DNA from: Candidozyma auris
Lineage: Eukaryota; Ascomycota; Pichiomycetes; Serinales; Metschnikowiaceae
Length of the DNA: 64,000 nucleotides
Direction: 5' to 3'
NCBI RefSeq assembly: GCF_003013715.1
Contig: NC_072813.1
Span: 62,001 to 126,000 of the forward strand
Part shown: in pieces, positions 39,167-49,168 of the stretch
Layout: every line of letters starts with the position of its first letter
How positions within the stretch are numbered: position 1 is the first letter of the stretch
Program-made: the position numbers and the translations under genes
The notes under the pieces: generated by a model
What the model was told of the DNA's origin: nothing
What the model saw: only the letters and a program-made list of their open reading frames with translations
The model's database searches: none

Positions 39167-40381
39167 TTATGACGCCTCCTCGGGTTCTTCCACGACAAAC
39201 TCTTCCTGCTCGTCTTTATTGATAACCATGAAACCAGCTGTCACCACAGCAGCTCCAAATACATACCATGCATTGACATGGAAACCCCGGATAAACCAGT
39301 CACCAACCATGGCCAAAGGTATGGTGAGGGAAAGGCCCACTGTAACGGTGAGGGGACTTGTGAGAAGCACGGCTTTGCACCAGCAGAAGTCAGAAATAAA
39401 CGTGATGAATGCATTGGCCCCCAAAAGACCCAACACATGCGACCCCTTGGGGATCTCGAACTCCTCGATGCCCGTAAAATGTAAAATGATGATTACTGGC
39501 CAGAGGAACACAAGGCAATAGAGGCCGACAAAGCCAAAAAAGAGATGTGTGTTGAGAACACGCTCCCGCCTTTTATCCACAGTAATGATTTTCTTCTTTA
39601 GAAGAATGGTGTATACACCGTATATGAGCGCTCCGGCTAAAGCTAGGAAGTTACCCCAAAGTATGAGAAGCGATGACGATGTCACCGGGTTCTTGTTGGA
39701 CTCAGACGCGTCGATCTTGGTGACTATTAACACGCCTGCGAAAGAAAGTAAGATTCCAACGATCTTGTTTCTGTTGATAGATTCTATCTTGTAGAAGTGA
39801 CCGACAATGAGGGTGAAAAATGACGATGTCGACGACAAGATCGTCTGCGAGGCAACCGAAGTATACGACAAGGACGAATTAGTCACCAAGTTTGCCAGAA
39901 ACCAGAGAATAATGAACTGTAGCGAAAGCTTGATCGTCTCAATCATAGGCACCTCCTCATCTGCTGGTTTCACTACCTCTGGGGGCGGTCCCGATGTATC
40001 AAGCTGCTCTAGCAGAGACCCATACTCGCTAGGACTTCCAGAACGCAGCTCCTCGTCTCGAAGCGCAGTATAGTCACGCTGCGTCCAAGCCTTGCGAATC
40101 ACTGCTGAGAAGTCCTTGATGGTGACATGCTCATACTTCATGTACGGTATGAGAAACAAGGTGAAACAAGACGTGTTAATCCAGGTTATGAAAAACGGTT
40201 TTCGGTAGATCTTAGTTTCGAACAAGTCGTTCACAAGGAATGACGACAGCACCCAGAAGAGCACCACAGCTGCTAAGTTGACTAATCCGAGCACCCATTT
40301 TTGAGCTGACGATAGCTGGTGTTCTTGTAAAAAGAAGGACTGGAAAAAAGTGACTGTCGCCGTCAGAAGCCTTCTGAACAT
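39167..40381 (-). CDS. YML018C/THI74-type drug/metabolite transporter
   Basis: The 404-residue membrane protein belongs to the EamA/DMT superfamily. It has about ten hydrophobic segments, with 'VTNSSLSYTSVASQTILSST' typical of this subgroup, and a hydrophilic loop after the second or third segment. S. cerevisiae homologues are YML018C (vacuolar membrane) and Thi74; substrates are not known. The second half includes 'LLTSPLTVTVGLSLTIPLAM', a conserved DMT helix. The position next to OST6 matches S. cerevisiae gene order. The start is the ATG at 40379-40381. Confidence 0.88.
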   Translation of the reverse strand: MFRRLLTATVTFFQSFFLQEHQLSSAQKWVLGLVNLAAVVLFWVLSSFLVNDLFETKIYRKPFFITWINTSCFTLFLIPYMKYEHVTIKDFSAVIRKAWTQRDYTALRDEELRSGSPSEYGSLLEQLDTSGPPPEVVKPADEEVPMIETIKLSLQFIILWFLANLVTNSSLSYTSVASQTILSSTSSFFTLIVGHFYKIESINRNKIVGILLSFAGVLIVTKIDASESNKNPVTSSSLLILWGNFLALAGALIYGVYTILLKKKIITVDKRRERVLNTHLFFGFVGLYCLVFLWPVIIILHFTGIEEFEIPKGSHVLGLLGANAFITFISDFCWCKAVLLTSPLTVTVGLSLTIPLAMVGDWFIRGFHVNAWYVFGAAVVTAGFMVINKDEQEEFVVEEPEEAS

Positions 40382-40909
40382 CCTCCAGCTGTAGTATGCT
40401 TATTAAACTTGTGTTGACGTTCTTGGTGCCGATAATCAACAAGAACAGTATACTTATCGATCCCTGGCTGCATGCACTCCCCACTGCCTTTAGTCCACAG
40501 TTCAATCAATACCCAAACAAGTGAGGTATAAAAAAAGGCTGACGGTGATAAATAATTCATGAGCTCTCTGATTTCATTATAAAGAAGTATCTATTTACGT
40601 GATTTTGCCCTCAACTTGAGGATTCTGTCTGGGAGTAAGACACTTGACTCAGTCGCGATGTGAGCTTAACAGATTTCCGCAGATACTCATTCTTCGTCAT
40701 AAAACCTACATTAGCAGGTGTAAGACAACCGGTAGAAACAGGGAAAGCTCCCCTTCAAACAAAGAAGACGCTTCACATTATGAAACTGTACCACCTAGCT
40801 GATGATCAACCGCATTTTCACAAATTCACCTTCCAAGACAATGGACTCTATATGTAACCCTAGAACTTTTCATTCACTATACCAAAATAACTATTACTGA
40901 AATATCCAT
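40382..40909. other. Upstream region of the YML018C-like gene
   Basis: This 528-base spacer contains a perfect Gcn4/AP-1 heptamer TGACTCA at 40645-40651, 264 bases from the transporter start. No gene is visible. Confidence 0.4.
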
Positions 40910-41728
40910 TTACTCAAGCCATCTTCTTCTCTTCTGAGCACTGAGTGTTGCTTGCCTCACTCTTGAAGATGCTGGGTAAAACTCTGTAGGGTAGCCAGCC
41001 ACTGACGCACTGTTCACCTTTGATACCACCGTGTAGTCCCATCCAGGGGTGATGGTGGACAAAGCGTTGGGCGAGGGACTGTAGGACTTGTAAGGAGTGT
41101 ACGCTGACGTTGGATGCCTTCTAGAGTATGTCGTGGCAGTCACCGTAGAGCCCGGCTGGGTCTGCATTGGCGCAAACTTTGTCTTACCAGTTTGCAAGGT
41201 GTAAGTGACAGAAAAGGATTTCGAGTTTATATTCGTCGGCTGAGCAGCAGCGTAAGGCTGAGGCAGTGGCTGGTCACCAGAAATAGAGAAGTAACTGGCA
41301 GGAAAAGTGTACGTGTCTGCCTCACCTTTCATGTCCGTCAACTTGAATCTGTTGGTATAATAAATGGAGTGGCCATTGTCAGGGTACACAGCGTACACCT
41401 GGATAAAGTACTGGCCGTTTGGACCAATATTGGCGTCTATGGTGGCCTCGTATGACGTGGAACCAGCCTTCAACTTCTTTTCGAGTGCCTTGACAGCACT
41501 GATGTCCGAGTTTGGCCCCGTGCACAACACAATGGCGTAGGATTGGACCTTTGAGAGAGAGTCTGCATCATCCTTACTGTCGGAGGTATCCTTCCATTGG
41601 ATACTGACCTTGGCCGAGCCTCCAGAGGCACTGAAGGACTCGCCAGTGGCAGGTTTGGTGATTTCAACATCGGCGACGGTCAAGCCGAGAAGGGCGAAAA
41701 ACGTAGCAAGTAAAGTGAAGAGGTACAT
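40910..41728 (-). CDS. KRE9/KNH1 family cell-wall glucan protein, copy 1
   Basis: The 272-residue secreted protein has a signal peptide ending near 'GLTVA', then 'DVEITKPATGESF' and a beta-rich domain with 'YFIQVYAVYPDNGHSIYYTNRFKLT'. The C-terminal half has 'KFAPMQTQPGSTVT', 'FYPASSRVRQATL' and a basic end. These are hallmarks of Kre9/Knh1, O-glycosylated proteins needed for beta-1,6-glucan assembly. The start is the ATG at 41726-41728, which directly precedes the signal peptide. A paralogue lies 0.9 kb upstream; which one is KRE9 and which KNH1 cannot be decided here. Confidence 0.92.
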   Translation of the reverse strand: MYLFTLLATFFALLGLTVADVEITKPATGESFSASGGSAKVSIQWKDTSDSKDDADSLSKVQSYAIVLCTGPNSDISAVKALEKKLKAGSTSYEATIDANIGPNGQYFIQVYAVYPDNGHSIYYTNRFKLTDMKGEADTYTFPASYFSISGDQPLPQPYAAAQPTNINSKSFSVTYTLQTGKTKFAPMQTQPGSTVTATTYSRRHPTSAYTPYKSYSPSPNALSTITPGWDYTVVSKVNSASVAGYPTEFYPASSRVRQATLSAQKRRRWLE

Positions 41729-42629
41729 AATGTGCAATAATTATGTAAAAATGCTGATGGATGCTGGGAAATTTTGTGATTCTTCACCGAAAGCGAATGT
41801 TATGAGGATGAGGTGAGGTTGCTTATATCAACGAAACGGGGAATGATGTAGCGTGGAAGATAAGGTCAGCTGATGTCTTGCTAGCAAGAAAGACAACAAA
41901 GGCTCAGAATGAAATACTAAGACACAAGTGTGCTTGAGATGCTTAGTTTAGGAAAAACCAGCTGGTAAGCTCGGAAGGTGGTATGGTAGGAGAAAAAAAA
42001 GGAAAAAGGCTGTGCCTGTTCAAGCGTACACACTCGCGATTTTTAGCATCCTCCGACCTGTTTTGAAATGCGCGGCTAGCAAGGGACAAAGACGGCCGTG
42101 GATCCAAACAAATGTAAAAATTCAAAGTAGGCTGATATTTTGGCTCATGTGGACGAAGTGGATTCGAAAAAGTTCAAGGGCTTGAAAGACGGAATCTCAA
42201 AAATTTGCTGATTTCTTTTTTTTTGGTGGAGTTTAGAACTCAACCACCGAACAGTCGGCGTAGCACGTAGAATGGAAGACTTCTGATCGCTAAAGGTAGT
42301 AGCTGTCAGTGACACCAAGTGACTGATGCAGGCTTGAAGGGAGTCTTGGTATTACTGGTAAGTCATGAAACTTGCTGGCACCGTTCCAAACAAACTCCTC
42401 AGAATCTTATCTTTGGGCCTAACCACGACTGGAGCAGTAGGAAATTTCGATGCATACAAAATTCAATCACGAACTAGTGTTGATTCGTTTGACCTCCTCA
42501 CCATCTTTGGTAAGGTCATTTCTTGAATTGTTGCTCCACTCAAATTCTTCCACCTTCTGGGTATCTTGGCTCTTCTCTCTGATACCTTTTTCGCAGCCAT
42601 TTGCTTCATCAATCATGTCCATCGATAAC
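41729..42629. other. Spacer between the KRE9/KNH1 paralogues
   Basis: This 901-base region should contain the promoter of copy 1. Open frames inside have no clear start or homology. There is a T-rich run near 42216. Nothing else stands out. Confidence 0.4.
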
Positions 42630-43430
42630 CTACACCCACCGCTTCCTTCTGGTGTTCGACAATGTGGCCAGTCTGATTCTCGACGACGCAGGATAGTAAT
42701 ACGTCGGGTACGTGTTGATCGGTGCTGAGTTCACTTTTGAGTCTATCGTATATGTCTTAGGTGCCGCTGTAGTGGTCCAGGCATTGGGGAAGTGGCTGAT
42801 GGCAGTGTAGGGCGTAAAAGAAGACGTCTCGTGTCTACGAGACCAAGTGGTACCTGTTACAGGCAAAGTAGGGTTCATTTGCATTGGCGCATACCGAACC
42901 CAGCCTGTCTGCGCCGTGTATGTTAGGGTGAACGAGTCCAGGTCGATTTTGAGGGCAGTGCCGCCTGCGTTCCACTGAGGTTGTGGTTGATGTCCACTTT
43001 CTGAGAAAAGAGCATTTTCAAAAGTGAAGCTCGATCCGCTTCCGTCCATTCCAGTGAGCCTGAACCGGTTGGTGTAGTGGATGGTGTAACCTTGGTAGGG
43101 GAACTGGGTATAGATCTGAAAGAAGTAGTATCCGTTGGGCCCGACGTCATTGTCAATTTTAGCAGTGAAAGATCTCTCTGTGTTGTCAAGCTTGCTGCCC
43201 ATGCGCTTAACTGTACCGATATTATCGTTGGTGCCCGTCATGAGCGTGATGTCGTAGTGCTCTGCATTGTCCAAGTCAGAGAAGTCGAAACTGACGGTAT
43301 CGTCTTCCCATTCAATTTCAATTATGGCCAGGCCACCCGAGGCGTCGAAAGTTTGGCCAGATTCTGGCTTCTTGATGTCCACGTCTGCTAGTGCTATGGA
43401 TGCTAGTAGGAGCAAATAGAGAGAGCGCAT
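42630..43430 (-). CDS. KRE9/KNH1 family cell-wall glucan protein, copy 2
   Basis: The 266-residue protein is collinear with copy 1: signal peptide 'MRSLYLLLLASIALA', 'DVDIKKPESGQTF', 'GPNGYYFFQIYTQFPYQGY', 'YAPMQMNPTLPVTGTTWSRR', 'YYPASSRIRLATL' and a C-terminal 'RRKRWV'. It is more acidic in the first domain ('DDTVSFDFSDLD'). The two genes are in tandem on the same strand but have diverged widely, so the duplication is old. In S. cerevisiae the two homologues, KRE9 and KNH1, are on different chromosomes. The start is the ATG at 43428-43430. Confidence 0.92.
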   Translation of the reverse strand: MRSLYLLLLASIALADVDIKKPESGQTFDASGGLAIIEIEWEDDTVSFDFSDLDNAEHYDITLMTGTNDNIGTVKRMGSKLDNTERSFTAKIDNDVGPNGYYFFQIYTQFPYQGYTIHYTNRFRLTGMDGSGSSFTFENALFSESGHQPQPQWNAGGTALKIDLDSFTLTYTAQTGWVRYAPMQMNPTLPVTGTTWSRRHETSSFTPYTAISHFPNAWTTTAAPKTYTIDSKVNSAPINTYPTYYYPASSRIRLATLSNTRRKRWV

Positions 43431-44254
43431 AAATGGTTGCAAAATACGGTGAAAAATGAGGGTGAGTATCTACAATCACCAAGGAAGCCTGACACTTTTT
43501 AAACAGATTCAGGTGCCAAGGAAAAAGCACCGCCACTTACGCTCAAGGAGCTTCAGTCTGCAATTTTATTACACTTTATTTTTATTTTCCATTTTATTTC
43601 CTCTGTTATTCCATATCCCATGGTACAGCATTGTGTGGCCTTGCAGACGTGCAGTAGCTTTCTTGGGTACTTGGCTGCGAAACTTGGCAATTGGGTAAAT
43701 TTCTTGAAGGCCTTGGCTGAAGAACGAAACAAGCAATTGCAATATAAGGTAGATCTGAGGATCAGCTATGATTTGAGGATGGAGCAGCAATTGAGTTGTT
43801 TCAAGACCTTTTTCACTTCAAGATTTTCACCGATACCTTTCCTCGTCTAACTACCACCTTTGGTGACTTTCGTGTAAAAGCTACTGCCAGTGCCCGTACT
43901 TGGAGCTCTGCGATGACGTAATTACATTAGATGTACAATGCAAGCAAACACACGCACAATTCAAAGAACTCGCTGGCGTTTTTTATAATTTTACTTCGTA
44001 CTTGCCTTCATGTGCATAGTGTGTTGGCCATCACACACGAGGACCATGAAATATAATGCCGGACTCACAAAGTAGGTTTCTCCCAGAGAGCTGTAACCTG
44101 AAGTCACTGAGTCAGCTTCAATGCCATTTTTATATATCTAAGAATTTGTTGACTGGTTCTCTACAACCCATGTCTCGTTTGAAGCGCACTGCACATACGG
44201 TGTATCGGTTTCCACAAAGGCGTTGAAGCTACCATATTAACCTTCAGACCTACC
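43431..44254. other. Divergent region KRE9/KNH1 copy 2 / MGM101
   Basis: This 824-base region holds both promoters. TGAGTCA (a Gcn4/AP-1 type heptamer) lies at 44108-44114, 141 bases before MGM101. A plus-strand ORF at 43620-43850 (76 codons, ATG start) has a helix-like 'NFLKALAEERNKQLQYKV' composition but no homology that I recognise, so it is not called as a gene. Confidence 0.4.
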
Positions 44255-45022
44255 ATGTTTTCTTTTTTACCTTCAAGATGTATTTATCGCCCGCTAAGAT
44301 ATACATCGCTAAGACAATTCACTATGGCCAATAAAGTCTCTCCAATAAGGAAACCTGCCTCCTCTGCAGCATCCACTATGGCATCCGAAGCGAATGGAGT
44401 TGCAAATGGCGAGTCAAGCGAGTCTAAGTCTGTCTCAACAGGATTTGCTTTCCATGACTCTCCAATTGGTGGCACTAGTGTCAACAAAGATGGCCATATT
44501 GACTGGTCTGACTCGTTTCACGGGTTGGGACAGGCAGCGTTCCCCAAAGAGGTGAATGATATATTGCTCGCGCCTCTTAAAGACGAGGATATCGAGATCA
44601 AGCCGGACGGCCTTCTTTATTTGCCTGAAATCAAGTATAGACGAATTCTTAATAAGGCATTCGGGCCTGGAGGTTGGGGTCTTGCCCCAAGAACAGAAAC
44701 TTTCATTACACCAAAACAGGTGAGTAGAGAGTACGCGTTGATATGTCAAGGACGTTTGGTATCTGTGGCTAGAGGTGAACAGGATTATTTCGGAGGAGAA
44801 GAGAAGCTCACCACAGCTCTCGAAGGTTGTAAAAGTAATGCTTTGATGAGATGCTGCAAGGACTTGGGGATTGCAAGCGAATTGTGGGATCCTTCATTCA
44901 TTCGTACCTGGAAGAAGAAATATTGTGATGAGATGTTTGCTGAGCATGTTGTCACGAAGAAGAAGAAGAAATTGTGGAAGCTCAAGTCCAATAACTTCGA
45001 ATACCCTTATAAAGCTTGTTAG
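44255..45022 (+). CDS. MGM101: Mitochondrial DNA maintenance recombinase
   Basis: The 255-residue protein is Mgm101, a Rad52-like single-strand annealing protein needed to keep and repair mitochondrial DNA. The N-terminal '[17 protein letters not shown]' is a presequence, followed by a Ser/Ala-rich linker. The conserved core runs from '[15 protein letters not shown]' through '[30 protein letters not shown]' and '[23 protein letters not shown]'. The C-terminal basic tail ends 'YPYKAC', typical for the family. The start is the ATG at 44255. Confidence 0.97.
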   Translation: MFSFLPSRCIYRPLRYTSLRQFTMANKVSPIRKPASSAASTMASEANGVANGESSESKSVSTGFAFHDSPIGGTSVNKDGHIDWSDSFHGLGQAAFPKEVNDILLAPLKDEDIEIKPDGLLYLPEIKYRRILNKAFGPGGWGLAPRTETFITPKQVSREYALICQGRLVSVARGEQDYFGGEEKLTTALEGCKSNALMRCCKDLGIASELWDPSFIRTWKKKYCDEMFAEHVVTKKKKKLWKLKSNNFEYPYKAC

Positions 45023-45155
45023 ACACGAGACTGCTAATGAGTTTCCCATTGATGGTGTCTACACTTTTTTTTTACTGTACATATTTGTGTTTCTCCTTGA
45101 TGTATAATAATATGGTCAATCTGAATGTCTCAAACTAACCATGATGCTAGCTCGT

Positions 45156-45746
45156 CTACTGTTTGAAAATACCTCTTCCTTCTCCCAAAGCTTCCACGGT
45201 TTGCGACAATGGTCTTCTCTTCCACACATCCCAGAATTGCTGTTTTGGAAGCTCATCGCCGGTGTTTGCCTCGGCGTATTTAATGTCTCTGCCGGCAAAA
45301 GTTGGCGATTGAGACCATGAGAGGTGATCCACAGCAGCAGTGATTGCAGCACCAGCAACTCCAGCCATTACCTTGTGCTTAACTGGCATGTTCTTGAAAC
45401 CAACGGTCAAGCAAGCCAAGTTACCTGCACCAACAGCCCAGAAGGTGTTCCAGCCGTCGTTTTTCTGTCTCAAGTTGGTGACCACACCCTTGGTAGCAGT
45501 AGCCACAGTGGCGAAACCGCAGACCGCCAAGGGCAAGCCAATCTTGAAGGTGGTTCTTTTCCACAAATATAACCAGGCATAAGCACCAACTGTAGTGTAG
45601 AAGGACAATCTAAACACCTGAAGGGTCTCTTTTCTTGTGTCCACGGGCTCCCACTTAGGATATGCTGAAGCGTTGCTGAAGTTAACAAGACCCGAGGGAA
45701 GCTTGAATCTAGAGTCGGGGAATACCCTCTTTTCTTCTTCAGCCAT
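45156..45746 (-). CDS. Probable complex I subunit, NDUFA11 (B14.7 / NUJM) type
   Basis: The 196-residue protein has about four weak membrane segments between residues 45 and 140, rich in Gly and Ala ('MAGVAGAAITAAVDHL'), resembling the Tim17-like fold of NDUFA11. The C-terminus 'QQFWDVWKRRPLSQTVEALGEGRGI' resembles fungal complex I subunit tails. The N-terminal 'GLVNFSNASAYPKWEPVDTRKET' is soluble. NDUFA11 stabilises the membrane arm of NADH:ubiquinone oxidoreductase. S. cerevisiae lacks complex I, which fits my not knowing an S. cerevisiae match. The start is the ATG at 45744-45746. The assignment rests on pattern memory and could be wrong within the Tim17-like superfamily. Confidence 0.6.
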   Translation of the reverse strand: MAEEEKRVFPDSRFKLPSGLVNFSNASAYPKWEPVDTRKETLQVFRLSFYTTVGAYAWLYLWKRTTFKIGLPLAVCGFATVATATKGVVTNLRQKNDGWNTFWAVGAGNLACLTVGFKNMPVKHKVMAGVAGAAITAAVDHLSWSQSPTFAGRDIKYAEANTGDELPKQQFWDVWKRRPLSQTVEALGEGRGIFKQ

Positions 45747-46899
45747 TATGTATTGCAAAGGTTTCTGGATTTAAGCCAATCAATTTGATGGGAAAAAAAG
45801 CGAGCATTGGTAGTAGCTTTGTGTGCACGCTTCACCAACTAATTAAAGGAGGAGACAGCAAGAGGGACAGCTTGAAACAAAAAAAAAATAGGCGCACTTT
45901 GTTGAAAGGTTGAAATTATGATGGGACTAAATATGTTAAGGAAGTGGTGGCCATATCATCATGGCTCTGCTCTGCATTCATATAATGCGGTCCATGCTTA
46001 CTTGAACTTTGACCCAAGCTAAAACTTTTAGAAGAACGATCAAAACGTTTTATTGGAATAAGAAGATTATGAAGAAAAAGAAGGATAATCGTTTATCCAA
46101 CCAGCACGAGTCGGCAACGAGTTCATATATGGCATACTATTCTGTAATGAAAATTGTAGGTTAAGTAAAGCTTTCATAATGAAAGCCAATTTACTGTTCA
46201 TCCATTAAACCACAGAATTGGTTCCTCGAATTCTTGCTCTGTAGTTGTTCTTCCCTGACGTGATCAATTCGATGATCCTTTCAGTGCTTGACTCGATATC
46301 ATATTCTTGGTCTGGCTGCGAAAAAAAAACTACGGATGGAGAAACTACGAAGTCGGCGAACTACTCTTATCCGTCAATGTATGCATCTTATGAAAACTCC
46401 CAGTGTCACAATGAACAAGATTTAAATTGATGCCATGCTCTATTCTTTGTGTTGTCGGAATTTATGTCTACTAAAGAGTTAGCTTAGTCTTTTAGCCACA
46501 CATTTCACGATATTCGTTGACTGACACACCATTGCCATCATTTACCAGCAGTTTTTAACTAGAGCTCTAATTCTGGTCCACAATTCACGATTGTCTTCGC
46601 CCTAAGCTTAATTTCTACTATTGGTCCACCACGTTATCGCTTATGACGTAGCTAGGTACCATTCGCAGTAGGCGAGCTTTGACTGAACTCATGGCAATTG
46701 CAAAAATCACAAAATGTACAATATGTTGCCTCTCAAATCCTCTTCGTATCGATGCAGTTTTACTCATATACCATCTAATTCTTTTCACTCTGCTTCCTTC
46801 TTCTCCCTTCCAGTGTTGCTCTCTGGTGTGCGCACACTCAGATATATGTATCTCAAAAAATTTTCGACTTGGAGACTATCGAACACAACAAGTACCGAC
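45747..46899. other. Large divergent region with possible hidden small ORFs
   Basis: This 1.15 kb region separates the complex I subunit gene from TOM20. On the minus strand two consecutive open stretches lie in the same frame. About 46205-46349 reads '...QPDQEYDIESSTERIIEL...' to a TAA; 46067-46198 then starts at an ATG and encodes 43 residues ending '...GWINDYPSFSS'. Both look coding-like but have no homology that I recognise. Confidence 0.35.
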
Positions 46900-47421
46900 A
46901 TGAATAAACCTTTAACTTTTGTGTCCGTGGCCGCTGCTGGACTCCTTGCATATGCTGTGTACTTTGACTACACCCGTAGGAACGACCCTCAGTTCAGAAA
47001 GCTGTTGAAGAAAAGGGCAGTTCAGATGGAGAAGGAAGACGCCAAAGCCAAAAAACAGGCCACCAAAGCTAAGAGAAATGTCCTCAAAAAGGCTCTTCTT
47101 GCTGACCTTGCTGCCAACCCTCCACCAAAAGATGCTAGCCAGAAGGAGAGCTACTTCTTAGAACAGATCTCCATGGGTGAGCGTTATGCCCCAATGTTAG
47201 GTGGAGAAGTACACGCTGCCTTGTGCTTCTACAAGGCCTTGTCTGTGTATCCTAACCCAACTGATGTTCTTGGTGTGTACAAGAACTCCGTTCCTGCTCA
47301 TGTTTACGAGTTGGTTGTGGAATTGATCTCGATCCAAGCTCCTAATAAAGTCGATGAGATAATTCCTGAGGCCAAGCTGGCTGACCAGGAGAAAGAGTTT
47401 AAGCCCGCTGATTTGGATTAG
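46900..47421 (+). CDS. TOM20: Mitochondrial outer membrane import receptor Tom20
   Basis: The 173-residue protein has an N-terminal membrane anchor (about residues 6-22, 'FVSVAAAGLLAYAVYFDYTRR'), a basic helical linker, and the presequence-binding domain with 'GERYAPMLGGEVHAALCFYKALSVYP' and 'VYELVVELIS'. Tom20 recognises mitochondrial presequences at the TOM complex. The start is the ATG at 46900, which puts the anchor at the very N-terminus; the frame is open upstream but would add an unrelated segment. The end is 152 bases from the exoglucanase start. Confidence 0.95.
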   Translation: MNKPLTFVSVAAAGLLAYAVYFDYTRRNDPQFRKLLKKRAVQMEKEDAKAKKQATKAKRNVLKKALLADLAANPPPKDASQKESYFLEQISMGERYAPMLGGEVHAALCFYKALSVYPNPTDVLGVYKNSVPAHVYELVVELISIQAPNKVDEIIPEAKLADQEKEFKPADLD

Positions 47422-47573
47422 ACCTCTTTCCCGAAATGCTTTGTATATACTCCCAAGAGACCTTCACACGGAGACGCTTTGTAGGAGTGCTCATAGTTTA
47501 TCCTCTTAGGTACTTAGGCGCCTCAGCCCACTATGGACGCGATCGCACACCGCCTCGCTGCTCCACCATCACA

Positions 47574-49064
47574 ATGCCGATGCTCTTCCTAATACTTTCG
47601 CTTTATTCAATAGGAATTGGTAGCGTGGTTGCAGGAGTTCTGGGTGGCGCTCCAACCCACGGCTTCAACTTCTCTTCCGTATACTCAAACCGCACCAATG
47701 CGACTTACTACAATTATACCAACGCTATCTCTTCGAATGACTTTTCATACAGAGGCGTTGCTCTTGGTGGTTGGCTCGTGTTGGAGCCATATATAACACC
47801 TTCACTATTTTTGTCCTTCAACGAATCTTCTCACAATCTGTCTGACATTCCCAAAGATGAGTACCGATTCTGCGAGAAGCTCGGTGAGGAGGAAGCGTCC
47901 AAAAGGCTCCAGAAGCATTGGAGTACTTTCTACAATGCGCTGGATTTTGCTGATATAAAAGCATATGGCTTCAATATGGTGAGGATACCGGTTGGCTACT
48001 GGGCATTCGAAACCCTCGACGACGATCCATATGTACCTGGCGCCCAGGAGTACTTGGATAAGGCCATTGAGTGGGCTCATGATAACGATCTAAAAGTTTG
48101 GATAGATCTCCACGGTGCGCCAAACTCACAAAATGGGTTTGACAATTCGGGTCTTTTCCGAAAGAACGAGCCTGGCTGGCAAGACAAGTCGGAATATGTG
48201 GACTTGACCTTGAAAGTGTTGCGCCAAATATACGCCAAATATGGCAGTGCTGAGTTCAGTGAGAGGTACAACGATACAATTTTGGGTATCGAGGTGCTCA
48301 ATGAACCCATGGGCCCAAAGTTGAAGATGCCGAAATTAAAAGACTTCTATGACAAGGCATATACCGCAGCCAGAAGTATACAAGAGACCAACAACACCAT
48401 CGTTTTTCACGATGCCTTTCAGAAAGCGGGCTACTGGAATAATTTCCGACAGCACAATAACAATATGACCAACATCACACGAAACTACAATATTCTTATA
48501 GACCATCATCATTATGAAGTATTCGGTGTGGCCCAGCTCAATTCCTCCATTGCTCAGCATATCGAGAACATCAAGAACTACGCCTCTGGCATCGAGGACG
48601 AGCTAAATCACCACCCAGCTGTCGTGGGAGAATGGTCCGCAGCATTGACTGACTGCGCACCCTGGCTCAACAGTGTCAACTGGGGTACTCGATGGGAGGG
48701 GACTCCACCTTACGACAATTCGCCAATCAAGCTGAAGAGCATCAAGAACTGCCATGAAATCAATAATTGGAAGTCGTGGAGTGAGAAACACAAAAGAGAT
48801 ACCAGGAAATTCATAGAGATCCAACTCGATCAATATGAAAGCAAAACCAATGGGTGGATATTCTGGTGCTACAAAACAGAGACCACCATTGAATGGGACT
48901 TCAAGAGGCTCGCTCAGTATGGGCTTTTTCCGCAGCCATTTGAGGATCGGCAGTATATCAAGAACGGCACGGACACCAAGCCAGACAAGAGCGGCAGCTC
49001 ACGCCAGTTTGGTTTGCTGACTCTGTCACTATTTGTTGCCATATTTCTTTCATTTTTTATCTAA
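47574..49064 (+). CDS. EXG2: GPI-anchored exo-1,3-beta-glucanase (GH5 family 9)
   Basis: The roughly 496-residue protein has a signal peptide ('MPMLFLILSLYSIGIGSVVA'), the GH5_9 core 'RGVALGGWLVLEPYITPSLF', 'RIPVGYWAFE', the acid/base motif 'EVLNEPMGP' near residue 240 and the nucleophile in 'VVGEWSAALTDC' near 352. The end has a small-residue ('KSGSSRQ') and hydrophobic tail, typical of a GPI signal. That layout matches Exg2 rather than secreted Exg1/Xog1. These enzymes trim cell-wall beta-1,3-glucan. Several N-glycosylation sequons are present. The start is the ATG at 47574, directly before the signal peptide; an in-frame ATG at 47436 would spoil it. Confidence 0.9.
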   Translation: MPMLFLILSLYSIGIGSVVAGVLGGAPTHGFNFSSVYSNRTNATYYNYTNAISSNDFSYRGVALGGWLVLEPYITPSLFLSFNESSHNLSDIPKDEYRFCEKLGEEEASKRLQKHWSTFYNALDFADIKAYGFNMVRIPVGYWAFETLDDDPYVPGAQEYLDKAIEWAHDNDLKVWIDLHGAPNSQNGFDNSGLFRKNEPGWQDKSEYVDLTLKVLRQIYAKYGSAEFSERYNDTILGIEVLNEPMGPKLKMPKLKDFYDKAYTAARSIQETNNTIVFHDAFQKAGYWNNFRQHNNNMTNITRNYNILIDHHHYEVFGVAQLNSSIAQHIENIKNYASGIEDELNHHPAVVGEWSAALTDCAPWLNSVNWGTRWEGTPPYDNSPIKLKSIKNCHEINNWKSWSEKHKRDTRKFIEIQLDQYESKTNGWIFWCYKTETTIEWDFKRLAQYGLFPQPFEDRQYIKNGTDTKPDKSGSSRQFGLLTLSLFVAIFLSFFI

Positions 49065-49108
49065 TGAACTTCTAATACTCTTTCTGTCGTAATCACGTAT
49101 GGTGGACT

Positions 49109-49114
49109 CACGTG
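49109..49114. promoter_or_regulatory. CACGTG element upstream of HOM6
   Basis: CACGTG lies 55 bases upstream of the HOM6 ATG. Cbf1 binds this sequence at genes of methionine synthesis, which draws on homoserine made by Hom6. It is the only obvious regulatory match in the short promoter. Confidence 0.45.
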
Positions 49115-49168
49115 CGCACTCAATATTCTCTAACCTGGCTTCTCTTTCAGTCTAGGTTTAATCCATCA

